Part shown: positions 17,778-27,415 of the stretch, piece after piece | Position numbering within the stretch: position 1 is the stretch's first letter | Layout of the letters: every line of letters starts with the position of its first letter | DNA from: Lachnospiraceae bacterium | GTDB taxonomy: Bacteria > Bacillota > Clostridia > Lachnospirales > Lachnospiraceae | Assembly: GCA_022510745.1 (NCBI GenBank) | Contig: JAFLSY010000001.1 | Coordinates: 297,042 to 361,041 of the forward strand | DNA: 64,000 nt | Reading direction: 5' to 3' | The notes under the pieces: generated by a model | Told to the model about the DNA's origin: nothing | The model's database searches: none | The model's input: the letters and a program-made list of their open reading frames with translations, nothing else | Made by a program: the position numbers and the translations under genes

Positions 17778-19847
17778 ATGATTCATGGTCAGAAGATTGC
17801 GGCGCTCTGCGTTGCGGAAATTCAAAATGAAGATATGGAAAGTATGATATATCCGCTGCACAGTACTCTGGAGAAGAAAGGCTGGAAGACCTTTATATTC
17901 AACAGCTGTACAAGCATGTATTTTGACGTGCCTTTTGACAGAGGAGAAGCAGGCGTATTCAAGCTGATCCCCTATGATCAGGTCGAAGTGGTGATCGTCT
18001 ATGCCAGAAGCATAAAGAAATCCTCCATAGTGGATGATATTGTGGCGAGCGCAAAGCAGTATGACAAACCTGTGATCATCATAGACGATGATGAGCGGCG
18101 GGAAGGGGCCATTCATGTTAATTTTGATGAGAGTGACGCTTTCAGGCATCTGATGCTGCATTTGGTAGAACACCACCATTTAAAGAAAATAAACTGTATC
18201 TCGGGCATAAAGGGGAATTATATCTCCGACCGCAGAACCGATATCTATAAAGAAGTGCTTGCCGAGTATGGGATTCCCTTTGAAGAGCAGCGTCTGGGTT
18301 ATGGCCTGTTTTGGGGTGATGCTACCCGGCATGTCATGGAAGATTTTTTGAAGGATCCGAAGGATCTGCCGGAGGCTATTGTATGCCTGAATGATACAAT
18401 GGCCATTATTGCCTGTGAAATGTTGAACGAGCGGGGCATAGCAGTGCCGGATGACATCATTGTTACCGGTTTTGACGGCATTGTGCAGGAAAAATATAAT
18501 GTGCCCAGGATCAGTACCTGCAGACGGGATATGGATAAATTTGCGGAGTTTGTATATGATATTGTGGAAGAAAGCTGTAATACGGGGAAAGCGGAAAAAC
18601 AGTATTTCTTCCCCTATGTCTTTGATGCTTCGGAATCCTGTGGCTGCAAACGAACTTCTGTAACCAATGTCAACATAACCATCAGTGAGATGTATAAGCG
18701 TTTGGACAACAGTATGCAGTATGACCGTTCCATGACCAACATGCTGACACAGCTGGTAAAGTTAGAGAATAAAGACGAAATATTTATTACTTTGAAGGAA
18801 TATGTACAGGAAGATGTATGGTTCTGTTATAATTCGGACTTTATGGTGGGAGGCGAAAGCAGGACGGAAGAGTATTCCCAACACCGTTACGAAACGAAAC
18901 CGTTCACTGAATGTATAGATTCGAACCGATTCTTTGTAAATGACGAGGATATTGTTAATAAGCATATTGAGTTAAAAGAACTGGTGCCGGACTGGGAGGA
19001 AGTACAGAAAAGGAACGAACCGGTCGTTTTTTTCAGTTTGCACAGTCAGGCGGACATCTGCGGTTATGCGGTGGCTTTTGCAAAGTCCGGAAGATATATA
19101 GAGTTTGGGACTTCGGTACAGCGGATACAAAAGCTGATACTGAACATGGACAATGGTATCGGGATGCTTTTGCATCAGGGCGCTCTGCGGGCCGTCAATC
19201 AAAAGCTCATGAATATTCAGAGCGGAATCATTGCGGGATTTGCGGATTTGGTAGAGTCCAGAGACGATTCCACCGGACAGCATGTAAAGCGCACCGGCGA
19301 ATACTTTAGAATATTAGCCAGTCATTTGGCCAAGCTGCCCCGCTATGCCGGGCTGCTGACAGAAGAGGAACTGGAACTCATGTATAAGGCGGCGCCCCTG
19401 CATGATATCGGCAAGATTAAGATATCGGATGTGATCTTAAATAAACCGGGACGATTAACACCGGAGGAGTTTGAAATTATCAAGACCCATACGCTGGAAG
19501 GAAATCAGATCATTTTCCATACCATGGCCAATCTTGAGGAGGAAAATTATCTGAAGACGGCAGGTGAGATAGCGCTCTATCATCATGAGAAATGGGACGG
19601 CAGCGGCTATCCTCATCATCTGGTCGGCGAGGAGATACCTTTGAGCGCAAGAATTATGGCGGTGGTGGATGTGTTTGATGCATTGACCAGCAAGAGGGTA
19701 TATAAGGATGCTTATTCTCTGGACAAGGCTTACGATATTCTGCAAAGCTCCAGCGGGTCCCATTTTGATCCGGATATTGTACAGGTGTTTATGGAGAACC
19801 GGGAGGAAATCGAGCAAGTATTTATGGAAACTTTTAGCGTAGAATGA
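17778..19847 (+). CDS. LacI-type sugar-binding domain fused to HD-GYP c-di-GMP phosphodiesterase
   Basis: A 689-residue cytoplasmic protein with no signal peptide, membrane helix or DNA-binding helix-turn-helix. Residues 1-290 form a LacI/periplasmic-binding-protein-like sensor domain (CLNDTMAIIACEML, DIIVTGFDG). Residues 300-475 form a linker or GAF-like region with a Cys-rich CGCKR at 288-292. The HD-GYP domain (about 480-680) is intact: His502, His542-Asp543 in HDIGK, HTLEG at 571 and HHEKWDGSGYP at 602-612. It should hydrolyse c-di-GMP when the sensor binds an intracellular ligand, plausibly a sugar. The next genes follow at 16 and 14 bases and include a beta-mannosidase, hinting at a mannan-derived signal. 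Confidence 0.9.
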   Translation: MIHGQKIAALCVAEIQNEDMESMIYPLHSTLEKKGWKTFIFNSCTSMYFDVPFDRGEAGVFKLIPYDQVEVVIVYARSIKKSSIVDDIVASAKQYDKPVIIIDDDERREGAIHVNFDESDAFRHLMLHLVEHHHLKKINCISGIKGNYISDRRTDIYKEVLAEYGIPFEEQRLGYGLFWGDATRHVMEDFLKDPKDLPEAIVCLNDTMAIIACEMLNERGIAVPDDIIVTGFDGIVQEKYNVPRISTCRRDMDKFAEFVYDIVEESCNTGKAEKQYFFPYVFDASESCGCKRTSVTNVNITISEMYKRLDNSMQYDRSMTNMLTQLVKLENKDEIFITLKEYVQEDVWFCYNSDFMVGGESRTEEYSQHRYETKPFTECIDSNRFFVNDEDIVNKHIELKELVPDWEEVQKRNEPVVFFSLHSQADICGYAVAFAKSGRYIEFGTSVQRIQKLILNMDNGIGMLLHQGALRAVNQKLMNIQSGIIAGFADLVESRDDSTGQHVKRTGEYFRILASHLAKLPRYAGLLTEEELELMYKAAPLHDIGKIKISDVILNKPGRLTPEEFEIIKTHTLEGNQIIFHTMANLEEENYLKTAGEIALYHHEKWDGSGYPHHLVGEEIPLSARIMAVVDVFDALTSKRVYKDAYSLDKAYDILQSSSGSHFDPDIVQVFMENREEIEQVFMETFSVE

Positions 19848-19863
19848 AGCAGGAGAGCAGACG

Positions 19864-20925
19864 ATGCAGACAGGGAACAGTATAGCGATTCCCGCTATTT
19901 TGAAGGTGGGAAACGGCGTGCTCGGGCAGTTGGGCACCTACTTAAAAGAGGCGGATTTTACACAGGTAGTGATTTATTTTGGCAACGGACTGATTGATCT
20001 GTTTGGTATGCAGGTCATGGATTCTTTCAAGAAAGAGGGCGTTGCGGTTTTAGAGTACAGAGAACTGGATTCCGTGGATATAAATGATATTATCACGCTG
20101 GCCTTTTCCATGCCGAGTAAAACCATGGCAGTAGTGGCCATCGGCGGCGGCAAGGTCATAGATGCGGGCAAGTATGCGGCGTTTTTAAAGAATCTGCCTT
20201 TTATCAGTGTGCCCACTTCCAGCTCCAGCGACGGGTTTTCCAGTGCCAGCGCTTCCCTGATCGTGGACGGCAGACGGGCTTCCGTACCGGCAAAGCTGGC
20301 CTACGGCATTATTGTGGATACACAGGTAATACGCACGGCCCCGGTGAAATTCATCTATTCCGGTATCGGTGATATGATCTCCAAGATTACTGCTCTCTAC
20401 GATTGGCTATTTGAATCGGAAAAGGGTTACAGTGAGTTAAATGATTTTGCGGTCATGATTGCCAAGAAAGCGGTAAACAGTTTTGTCAGAACCCCCTATC
20501 AGAGTATCAGTGACGAACTGTTTTTAAAAGAACTTTTAGATTCCCTCGCGATGAGCGGCATTGCCAATGAAATTGCCGGCAGCAGCGCACCCACCAGCGG
20601 CAGCGAGCATTTGATCTCCCATGCGCTGGACAAGTTTTTGGAAGTACCGGAACTTCACGGTGTACAGGTTGGTATCGCTACTTACATTATGAGTAAGGTG
20701 CAGGACCACCGTTATGTGAGAGTCAATACGGTTTTAACAGATACAGGATTCTGGGACTATGTGGCAACGCTTCGGATGAAGAAAGCAGATTTTATTAAGG
20801 CCATTGATATGGCGCCTTCCATCAAGCCCCACAGGCATACCTATCTGCATGAAGAGCAGTACAGGGAAGCGGCGAAAAAGCTGGTTTTAGAGGATGAACT
20901 CTTAAGCGGAATCTTAGTGGATTAG
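19864..20925 (+). CDS. Glycerol-1-phosphate dehydrogenase-like protein (EgsA/AraM family)
   Basis: A 353-residue metal-dependent NAD(P)-linked dehydrogenase. Family members reduce dihydroxyacetone phosphate to sn-glycerol-1-phosphate. The cofactor loop GGGKVIDAGKYAA is at 94-106, followed by PTSSSSDGFSS. The likely metal ligands are Asp170 in SGIGD, His249 in SGSEH and His265 in ELHGVQ. The spacing matches EgsA/AraM rather than glycerol dehydrogenase. It lies between the HD-GYP fusion and the beta-mannosidase with 14-16 base gaps, so the three probably share a transcript. Why an ether-lipid-type enzyme sits here is unclear. A different polyol or sugar phosphate substrate is possible. Confidence 0.85.
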   Translation: MQTGNSIAIPAILKVGNGVLGQLGTYLKEADFTQVVIYFGNGLIDLFGMQVMDSFKKEGVAVLEYRELDSVDINDIITLAFSMPSKTMAVVAIGGGKVIDAGKYAAFLKNLPFISVPTSSSSDGFSSASASLIVDGRRASVPAKLAYGIIVDTQVIRTAPVKFIYSGIGDMISKITALYDWLFESEKGYSELNDFAVMIAKKAVNSFVRTPYQSISDELFLKELLDSLAMSGIANEIAGSSAPTSGSEHLISHALDKFLEVPELHGVQVGIATYIMSKVQDHRYVRVNTVLTDTGFWDYVATLRMKKADFIKAIDMAPSIKPHRHTYLHEEQYREAAKKLVLEDELLSGILVD

Positions 20926-20939
20926 GAGAGAACGGAAAA

Positions 20940-23396
20940 ATGGATAAATTCAGTTTAAACGGTAAGTGGCAGTTAAAGCTGCTTGGAGAAAGCAGTTATC
21001 CCATTCCGAAGGACTATGTGTCAGCAGAGGTTCCCGGCAGCGTCTACGGTACATATTTAGAACTGGGGCTGATGCCGGATCCCTATTATCGGGATAACGA
21101 GCTGGAGGCCACCGGGCTACTAAAAAATAATTTCGAATATAAAAGAGAGTTTATGCTCGAGGAAGAACAGCTTGCATACGACAAGCTGTTTCTGGTATTT
21201 GAGGGTATTGATACTTTAGCGGATATTTACCTAAACGGCGCTTTGCTGGATTCTACTTCCAATATGCATATTCGTTATGAGTATGAGGTGGGAGCGCTTC
21301 TGCATACAGGAAGCAATGAGTTAAAAGTTATACTGCATTCCCCCATACGTTACATCAAGGAAGAGAATGAGAAAATATACACCGGCGGCAGTCATGACGC
21401 TATGGAAGGTTATCCTCATTTAAGAAAAGCGCACTGCATGTTTGGCTGGGATTGGGGGCCCAGACTCCCGGATGCCGGTCTGTTCCGTTCTGTATATCTA
21501 TGCGGTATCAAACGAGCGCGCATTAAAGAACTGTACATATGGCAGGAGCATGAGAAAGATCAGGTGACTCTGTGGTTTTCTCCCGAGGTGGAGTCGGTAT
21601 CCGTAAACAGTATAAGCAGCCTGCATTTTACGGTGCATACGCCTGACGGTCAGGTACTTATGCCCGAGGAGGACGGTTCTGTTATTGTAAAGAATCCCGC
21701 ACTTTGGTGGCCCAACGGTTATGGTGGACAGCCGCTTTATACGGTGAGAGCGGTACTCACGGACGAGACGGGAGAATCTCTGGATATCTGGGAGAGACGT
21801 ATCGGTCTGCGCAGAGTGACGGTGGATACCCGTAAGGACGAGTGGGGAAATTGTTTTGCTCATCGGATAAACGGTCTGAATATCTTTGCCATGGGAGCGG
21901 ATTATATCCCTGAGGACAATCTACTTGGCAGATGCAGCGTGGAAAGAACCAGAAAGCTTTTGGAGGATGCAGCGGCAGCCCACCACAACTGTATCAGAGT
22001 GTGGGGCGGGGGCTTCTATCCCGAAGATTATTTCTATGACATCTGCGACGAACTGGGATTGCTGGTATGGCAGGATTTCATGTTTGCCTGCTCTTCCTAT
22101 GAGCTGGACGAAGCCTTTGATGAAAGCATTTCTAAAGAAATAGAGCAGAATATCAGACGTATCCGCCACCATGCCTGCTTAGGGCTCTGGTGCGGTAATA
22201 ACGAGATGGAAACCCAGACTTTGGACGGCGTCTGGAAGCCCTCAATTAAGCAAAAAGCCGATTACTTAAAAATATATGAATACATTATTCCTAAAATAGT
22301 GAAGAGAGAAGATCCTCAGACCTTCTACTGGCCCTCTTCTCCTTCTTCCGGTGGCAATTTTGACAATCCCTGGGATGAAAACAGGGGGGATACCCACTAT
22401 TGGGATGTATGGCACGGGGAGAAGCCCTTTACCGATTATCGGAAATACCGCTTTCGGTATTTGTCCGAGTTCGGTTTTCAGGCATTTCCCTGTCTGCAGA
22501 CGGTGGAAAGCTTTACGGAGCCTGAAGACAGAAATATTTTCTCCAGAGTGATGGAGATGCACCAGCGCAACAGAGCGGCCAACGGCAAGATTTTGAAATA
22601 CATTTCCCAGACCTATCTGTATCCCAAGGATTTTGAGCATCTGCTCTATGCCTCCCAGTTATTGCAGGCGGAAGCGATCCGCTATGGCGTGGAACATTTC
22701 AGGCGACACAGGGGACAGTGCATGGGAACGCTGGTATGGCAGTTAAATGACATATGGCCGGTGGCTTCCTGGGCCAGCATCGACTATTTCGGACGATGGA
22801 AAGCATTGCACTATGCGGAAGGTAAGATGTTTGCACCCATCCTGCTCTCCTGCGAGGAACAGGGCGAGTTAAGTGAAAGACCTTCCTGCATCATGGAGCG
22901 AAAGGCCCCCTTGGAGATTTCCGCAAGGCTGCATGTGGCTAATGAAACCTGGGAACAGATATCGGGTACGGTATACTGGGAACTGCGCAGTCCCGATGCG
23001 GCCGTGCTAAAAGAAGGAAAAGAAGATGTGACGGTGGAACCCTTTGAGGGTGTATGGCTGCCTAAACTGGACTTCTCGGGATATGATGAACTGGGTGTAT
23101 ATATCAGTTATCGCTTTGTGCAGGATGATCGGGTGGTATCGGAGGGAACGACCCTGTTTACGCCGCCCAAACATTTCCGTTTTGCCGCTCCCCATCTACA
23201 GCTGCAAAAAGAGGGAGATACGCTGACAATAAGCGCTTCGGCCTATGCAAAGAGCGTGGAAATCTATCCGTTGGACGGAGAGGCGAGATTTTCCGACAAC
23301 TACTTTGATTTAAACGCAGGCAGCCGCAGTATCAAGCTGTTATCCGGGGATGCGAAGAATTTCGGTGTCAGAAGTGTATATGAGATTGCACATTAA
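20940..23396 (+). CDS. GH2 beta-mannosidase
   Basis: An 818-residue cytoplasmic enzyme releasing mannose from the non-reducing end of beta-manno-oligosaccharides. The N-terminal sugar-binding domain includes GWDWGPRLPDAG (169-180), typical of beta-mannosidases. The catalytic TIM barrel has GADYIPEDN (319-327), RVWGGGFYPED, the acid/base Glu422 in CGNNEME and the nucleophile Glu510 in LSEFGFQ. There is no signal peptide, so it acts on imported oligosaccharides. AGGAGA precedes the start. It ends the probable HD-GYP/dehydrogenase/mannosidase operon, and a terminator follows at 23403. It gives a hydrolytic route parallel to the phosphorylases further on. Confidence 0.94.
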   Translation: MDKFSLNGKWQLKLLGESSYPIPKDYVSAEVPGSVYGTYLELGLMPDPYYRDNELEATGLLKNNFEYKREFMLEEEQLAYDKLFLVFEGIDTLADIYLNGALLDSTSNMHIRYEYEVGALLHTGSNELKVILHSPIRYIKEENEKIYTGGSHDAMEGYPHLRKAHCMFGWDWGPRLPDAGLFRSVYLCGIKRARIKELYIWQEHEKDQVTLWFSPEVESVSVNSISSLHFTVHTPDGQVLMPEEDGSVIVKNPALWWPNGYGGQPLYTVRAVLTDETGESLDIWERRIGLRRVTVDTRKDEWGNCFAHRINGLNIFAMGADYIPEDNLLGRCSVERTRKLLEDAAAAHHNCIRVWGGGFYPEDYFYDICDELGLLVWQDFMFACSSYELDEAFDESISKEIEQNIRRIRHHACLGLWCGNNEMETQTLDGVWKPSIKQKADYLKIYEYIIPKIVKREDPQTFYWPSSPSSGGNFDNPWDENRGDTHYWDVWHGEKPFTDYRKYRFRYLSEFGFQAFPCLQTVESFTEPEDRNIFSRVMEMHQRNRAANGKILKYISQTYLYPKDFEHLLYASQLLQAEAIRYGVEHFRRHRGQCMGTLVWQLNDIWPVASWASIDYFGRWKALHYAEGKMFAPILLSCEEQGELSERPSCIMERKAPLEISARLHVANETWEQISGTVYWELRSPDAAVLKEGKEDVTVEPFEGVWLPKLDFSGYDELGVYISYRFVQDDRVVSEGTTLFTPPKHFRFAAPHLQLQKEGDTLTISASAYAKSVEIYPLDGEARFSDNYFDLNAGSRSIKLLSGDAKNFGVRSVYEIAH

Positions 23397-23402
23397 GCTT
23401 AA

Positions 23403-23442
23403 AAAAGGCAGGTACCAGACTGAACTTGGTATCTGCCTTTTT
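23403..23442 (+). terminator. Terminator after beta-mannosidase
   Basis: AAAAGGCAGGTACCA (23403-23417) pairs with TGGTATCTGCCTTTT (23427-23441) with one G-U pair and a T-run. It may also serve the convergent MATE gene, as A-rich sequence precedes it. Confidence 0.85.
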
Positions 23443-23477
23443 GTAAAACGAATCCGATAATTCGGTTTGCCCGCTTT

Positions 23478-24827
23478 TTACATATTTTCGGCCGCCATAT
23501 CCTTTCCGGCCTTTAAGAGAGGATTGCGCAGCATATTGACAATTAATGGAATCACCATGATGAACCATACGATGGGTTCCGCGGCGATAATACCCGCATA
23601 GCCTACGGCCGGAGCCAGCAGGAAGGCAATGGCCACTTTGCCGATCAGTTCCAAGGAGCTGGAGAATATGGGCGTTTTGCTGTCTCCGAAGCCCTGCATA
23701 CTGTTGCGGAACAGACAGATGATCGCAGGAACGAAGTAAAAAGCCGTATTGATGCGCAAATACAGAGTTGCGGTAGAAATAACATCCTTTTCTCTGGAAG
23801 CGGTAATAGCCTGAATTAACAGAGGGGAGATTGTATTAGCAGCCAGGATTACGCCCATACACCAGGCAAAGGTCACAAGCAGGGTGTCCCGGATGCCGAC
23901 ACGCAGACGGTCGTATTTTCCTGCTCCCAGATTCTGACCACAGTAGGTTGCAAGCGTGGTACCCAGCACCGAAAAGGGCAGCATAAAGATAGAAGTTATT
24001 TTTCTCGCTGCGGTATGCGCTACGATAATGTTTGTGCCCAGGGTATTGATGGAGGTCTGCAGGGCTACGGTTCCCAGATTTACAAAGGATACCATGAAAC
24101 CCATGGACATACCGGCAGCAAAAAGCTTGTGATATACGTCCTTACCGATATGCCAGTCTTCACGGGAGAGGGCAAGGGCGGGATATTTTTTCCGCATGTA
24201 GAGAAAGCAGAGCAGAGCGGAGAGGGCTTGGGAGATGACAGTAGCGAAAGCGGCCCCGCCCACGCCCATGTGCAAATGCAGGATAAAGGTATAGTCTAAA
24301 AAGATATTTAAAAAGGACGCCAGTATCAGAAACAGCAGGGGTGTAAAGGAGTCTCCAATGGCTCGCAGAACGGCGGCGCACATATTGTAGAGCGTGGAAG
24401 CTAACAGTCCGGCCAGAATGATGCCTAAGTAGGCCCGGGACTGAGGCAGAATCTCCGGTTCAATATTTAAGAAGCGCAGCAGTGTGTTTAAAAACAGAAG
24501 GCAGAGTACACTGATGGAAAGTGAAAAACCAACGCTTAATACGATCGTGCCGCCAAGCGCTTTTTTCATATGTTTTTCATCAGATGCGCCGAAATAAGTG
24601 GCAATGACGATGGCACATCCGTTTGCAAAACCGTTTAAAAGCCCCACCAGCAGATCGCAGACCGTGGTGGTGGCACCTACGGCAGCCAGTGCGTCCTCTC
24701 CCAACGTGGAGCCTACAATACGGGTATCCACCAGACTGTAGAAAAGATTGAAAAGCTGGCCCACAAACAGCGGGATGGCAAAGAGCAGAATCAGTTTAAT
24801 GGGTTTTCCTTCTGTCAGGTTTTTCAT
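23478..24827 (-). CDS. MATE-family efflux transporter
   Basis: A 449-residue multidrug and toxin extrusion-type membrane antiporter with about 12 helices in two homologous halves. The N-terminal LTEGKPIKLILLFAIPLFVGQ and the VDTRIVGSTLG segment after helix 1 are standard for bacterial MATE (DinF/NorM-like) proteins. The substrate is unknown. The ATG at 24827 matches the usual family start; a GTG 21 bases upstream (24848) is an alternative, and both have only a weak AAAGG-like site. It is divergent from the GH5_8 mannanase gene. Confidence 0.9.
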   Translation of the reverse strand: MKNLTEGKPIKLILLFAIPLFVGQLFNLFYSLVDTRIVGSTLGEDALAAVGATTTVCDLLVGLLNGFANGCAIVIATYFGASDEKHMKKALGGTIVLSVGFSLSISVLCLLFLNTLLRFLNIEPEILPQSRAYLGIILAGLLASTLYNMCAAVLRAIGDSFTPLLFLILASFLNIFLDYTFILHLHMGVGGAAFATVISQALSALLCFLYMRKKYPALALSREDWHIGKDVYHKLFAAGMSMGFMVSFVNLGTVALQTSINTLGTNIIVAHTAARKITSIFMLPFSVLGTTLATYCGQNLGAGKYDRLRVGIRDTLLVTFAWCMGVILAANTISPLLIQAITASREKDVISTATLYLRINTAFYFVPAIICLFRNSMQGFGDSKTPIFSSSLELIGKVAIAFLLAPAVGYAGIIAAEPIVWFIMVIPLIVNMLRNPLLKAGKDMAAENM

Positions 24828-24930
24828 GGTATTTATCTTGCCTTTCACTTAAGGATGGTGTAAAGTATCGTTAAACAACATAAATGAGTATAGCACAAAC
24901 GAAATTGGCGGGAAAGAGGAAAAGATAACT

Positions 24931-26034
24931 ATGAGGAAAGAAAAGAATAGAAGAGTTTTACTTTCTGTACTGCTGGCCTTTTGCCTGACTCTGGCAGCCT
25001 GTGGACAGGGTGCGGATTCAGATACATCGGATACGGCGGGAGGCGGAGCCCCTGCTTTGGAAACAGGAACTGATGAAGCAGGAACTGATAAAGCGGGAGA
25101 AGCGGTTATAGATGTAGAAGCTCTGCGTGCGCAGATGGGCTTTTATGTGGATGGGACCACTCTTTATGATGCCAATGGCAATCCCTTTATTATGCGGGGC
25201 ATCAACCACGCTCACACATGGTATTCGGATAAGCTCTTTCTGGCGTTAGACGGTATTGCTGCCACCGGCAGTAACTGCATTCGTATTGTTCTTTCCGATG
25301 GGGAGCAATGGAGTGAAACATCGGCGGAAACCGTGAAGAATATTATTTCTCTCTGCAAAGAGCGAAATATGATCGTTATTTTGGAGGTGCATGACGCTAC
25401 GGGCTATAAGGATAAGGAATCTCTGTTAGCGGCGGCACAGTATTTTGTGGATATCAAAGATGTGCTGATCGGCGAGGAGGACTATTGTATCATAAATATT
25501 GCCAATGAGTGGCAGGGGAACAGTGAGTCCAAGATATGGAAAGAGGCCTATACAGAGGCGATTCCCATGCTGCGGGAAGCTGGACTGGCCCATACGATCT
25601 TGGTGGACAGTTCCGGATGGGGACAGTACGGCAGATGTATCGGTGATGCGGGATTGGCAGTGTTTGAATCGGACCCGCTGGGCAATGTGATGTTTGCGGT
25701 GCATATGTACGGAACTGCAGGCGGCACCGAGGAGAAAATCCGGCAGAATCTCGACTATGCATTGGAGCAGAACCTCTGTGTCTGCGTGGGCGAATTCGGC
25801 TATACCCATAGCGACGGAGATGTGGAGGAAGCCTATCTGATGGAATACTGCGTAGAGAACGGGATCGGTTACATCGCCTGGTCCTGGAAAGGGAATTCCG
25901 GCGGTGTGGAATATCTGGATCTGGCGATTTCCTGGGATGGCAGCGAGTTGTCGGAAGAATGGGGCGAAGTGGTCATAAACGGAGAAAACGGCATTAAGGA
26001 AACCTCACAAATTTGTACGGTATTTACCGAGTAG
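24931..26034 (+). CDS. GH5 (subfamily 8-like) endo-beta-1,4-mannanase lipoprotein
   Basis: A 367-residue surface mannanase. The signal peptide ends in a lipobox LAAC with the lipidated Cys24, and an acidic, Thr/Gly-rich linker runs to about residue 60. The GH5 barrel shows RGINHAHTWY (89-98), the acid/base Glu193 in NIANEW, the nucleophile Glu288 in CVGEFGY and WSWKGN (317-322). This RGINH/WSWKGN combination is typical of GH5_8 mannanases. There is no carbohydrate-binding module. The next gene, an acetylesterase lipoprotein, begins 13 bases after the stop, so the two form a surface mannan-attack operon. Confidence 0.92.
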   Translation: MRKEKNRRVLLSVLLAFCLTLAACGQGADSDTSDTAGGGAPALETGTDEAGTDKAGEAVIDVEALRAQMGFYVDGTTLYDANGNPFIMRGINHAHTWYSDKLFLALDGIAATGSNCIRIVLSDGEQWSETSAETVKNIISLCKERNMIVILEVHDATGYKDKESLLAAAQYFVDIKDVLIGEEDYCIINIANEWQGNSESKIWKEAYTEAIPMLREAGLAHTILVDSSGWGQYGRCIGDAGLAVFESDPLGNVMFAVHMYGTAGGTEEKIRQNLDYALEQNLCVCVGEFGYTHSDGDVEEAYLMEYCVENGIGYIAWSWKGNSGGVEYLDLAISWDGSELSEEWGEVVINGENGIKETSQICTVFTE

Positions 26035-26047
26035 GAGGAGAATCAGC

Positions 26048-27373
26048 GTGAAAACAGATGCAAACGGCAATAAGAAAAGTAATACTCTGCGCGCAACATC
26101 AGCTATTACCAAGGTGGCAGCGTTTTTTGTGCTTTTGACACTGCTATGCGGCTGTGGGGCTTCCGATACGAAAAAGGATAATTTAGAGACGAATAATGCG
26201 GAAGCCGGTAATGCAGAAGCGGAAGGTACGGGGATGAGTACCGAAGAATATATGGAGACTTTGTTTGCGGAATGCAGTTATGTAACGCCGGAAATGTATG
26301 AGCGTGCCACCTCCTATGCCCAAGGCGATTTAAGCAGGCTGGCGGATGTGCTGCGGCGGGCCCGGGCGGGCGAAGATATTACCATAGGGGTCATCGGCGG
26401 CTCCATTACCCAGGGCTACTCGTCCAGCAATATGGAAACAAAGAGCTATGCCTCCCTGCTTAGGGACTGGTGGGTGGAGACCTTTCCGGATTCGGAGATT
26501 ACTTATGTCAATGCCGGCGTAGGCGGCACCAGCTCCTATCTGGGCGTGCACAGAGTCTACGAAGATCTGCTGGTCTATGAGCCGGATTTTGTAGTGGTGG
26601 AATTCTCCGTTAATGATGGCAATGATTTTTTCTATAAGAAGAGTTATGAAAATCTGGTGCGCAGGATAATGACCTCGGAGAGTGAACCGGCAGTCATGCT
26701 GTTATTCATGACGATGGAGGATGGCACCAGTGCGCAGGATAATGATGCAACAGTGGGATTTGGATACGGCCTTCCCATGTTGAGTTACCGAAATGCGGTG
26801 CTTGAGGAAATAAGAGCGGGCAGCTTTGCCTGGTCGGATATTTCTCCCGACAATATCCATCCCAATGATATGGGGCATGCCATTGTGGGAGAACTGTTTG
26901 ATCTGTATCTTTCTGCTGTTTATTATGAACTGGACAGTATGGAAGAAGGCATATCTCCCTTTAACGCGTCCGTTATGACCAAGGAAGTCTACATGGATGC
27001 GGCGCTCTTGGACAGTCAGGATATTGCCCCCGATGAGCTGGGCAGCTTTGCAGAGCAGAATGTGAATTATACCTATCCCAATGACTGGTATACGGAAAGC
27101 GGGGAAGAAGGTATACGCTTTACGGTAGAAGCCGCTAATATCGGCATCATGTATCAAAAGTTTACAAACGGGTCTGGCGGTCAATTTGAGGTATATATAG
27201 ATGATGAATACTGTATGACTCTGAATGCGGATTTCCAGGGAGGCTGGGGAGATGCCATAGAGACCACGGAAGTGTATTCCTCCTCGGAAAAAGCAGTGCA
27301 TACCATAGAGATTAGGAAAAAAGAAGACTCTACAGGCAGCGTATTTGCACTGTTGGGACTGTTGGTATCCTGA
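26048..27373 (+). CDS. SGNH acetylesterase lipoprotein, CE17-like, exported
   Basis: A 441-residue surface esterase predicted to remove acetyl groups from mannan. It starts with GTG, and GGAGGAGAA precedes the start. The lipobox gives Cys36 (LLCGC), followed by an Asn/Glu/Ala linker. The SGNH domain shows Ser119 in GGSITQG, the GVGGTSS block (157-163), Asn189 in SVND, and Asp268/His271 in SPDNIHPND. A C-terminal beta-sandwich (about 330-441) is clearly homologous to the end of the cytoplasmic esterase at 49878, for example LNADFQGGWGD against LDANFDEEWGD. SGNH followed by a beta-sandwich is the CE17 order; CE2 has the reverse. A large inverted repeat follows. Confidence 0.88.
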   Translation: MKTDANGNKKSNTLRATSAITKVAAFFVLLTLLCGCGASDTKKDNLETNNAEAGNAEAEGTGMSTEEYMETLFAECSYVTPEMYERATSYAQGDLSRLADVLRRARAGEDITIGVIGGSITQGYSSSNMETKSYASLLRDWWVETFPDSEITYVNAGVGGTSSYLGVHRVYEDLLVYEPDFVVVEFSVNDGNDFFYKKSYENLVRRIMTSESEPAVMLLFMTMEDGTSAQDNDATVGFGYGLPMLSYRNAVLEEIRAGSFAWSDISPDNIHPNDMGHAIVGELFDLYLSAVYYELDSMEEGISPFNASVMTKEVYMDAALLDSQDIAPDELGSFAEQNVNYTYPNDWYTESGEEGIRFTVEAANIGIMYQKFTNGSGGQFEVYIDDEYCMTLNADFQGGWGDAIETTEVYSSSEKAVHTIEIRKKEDSTGSVFALLGLLVS

Positions 27374-27415
27374 TATCTGACATGAAGTTGTGAAAAGTTA
27401 TTATGCTAATATAAA

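Noticed and set aside
23403..23442. A repeat element between the beta-mannosidase and MATE genes
   Set aside because: The stem, loop and T-run are those of an ordinary intrinsic terminator.
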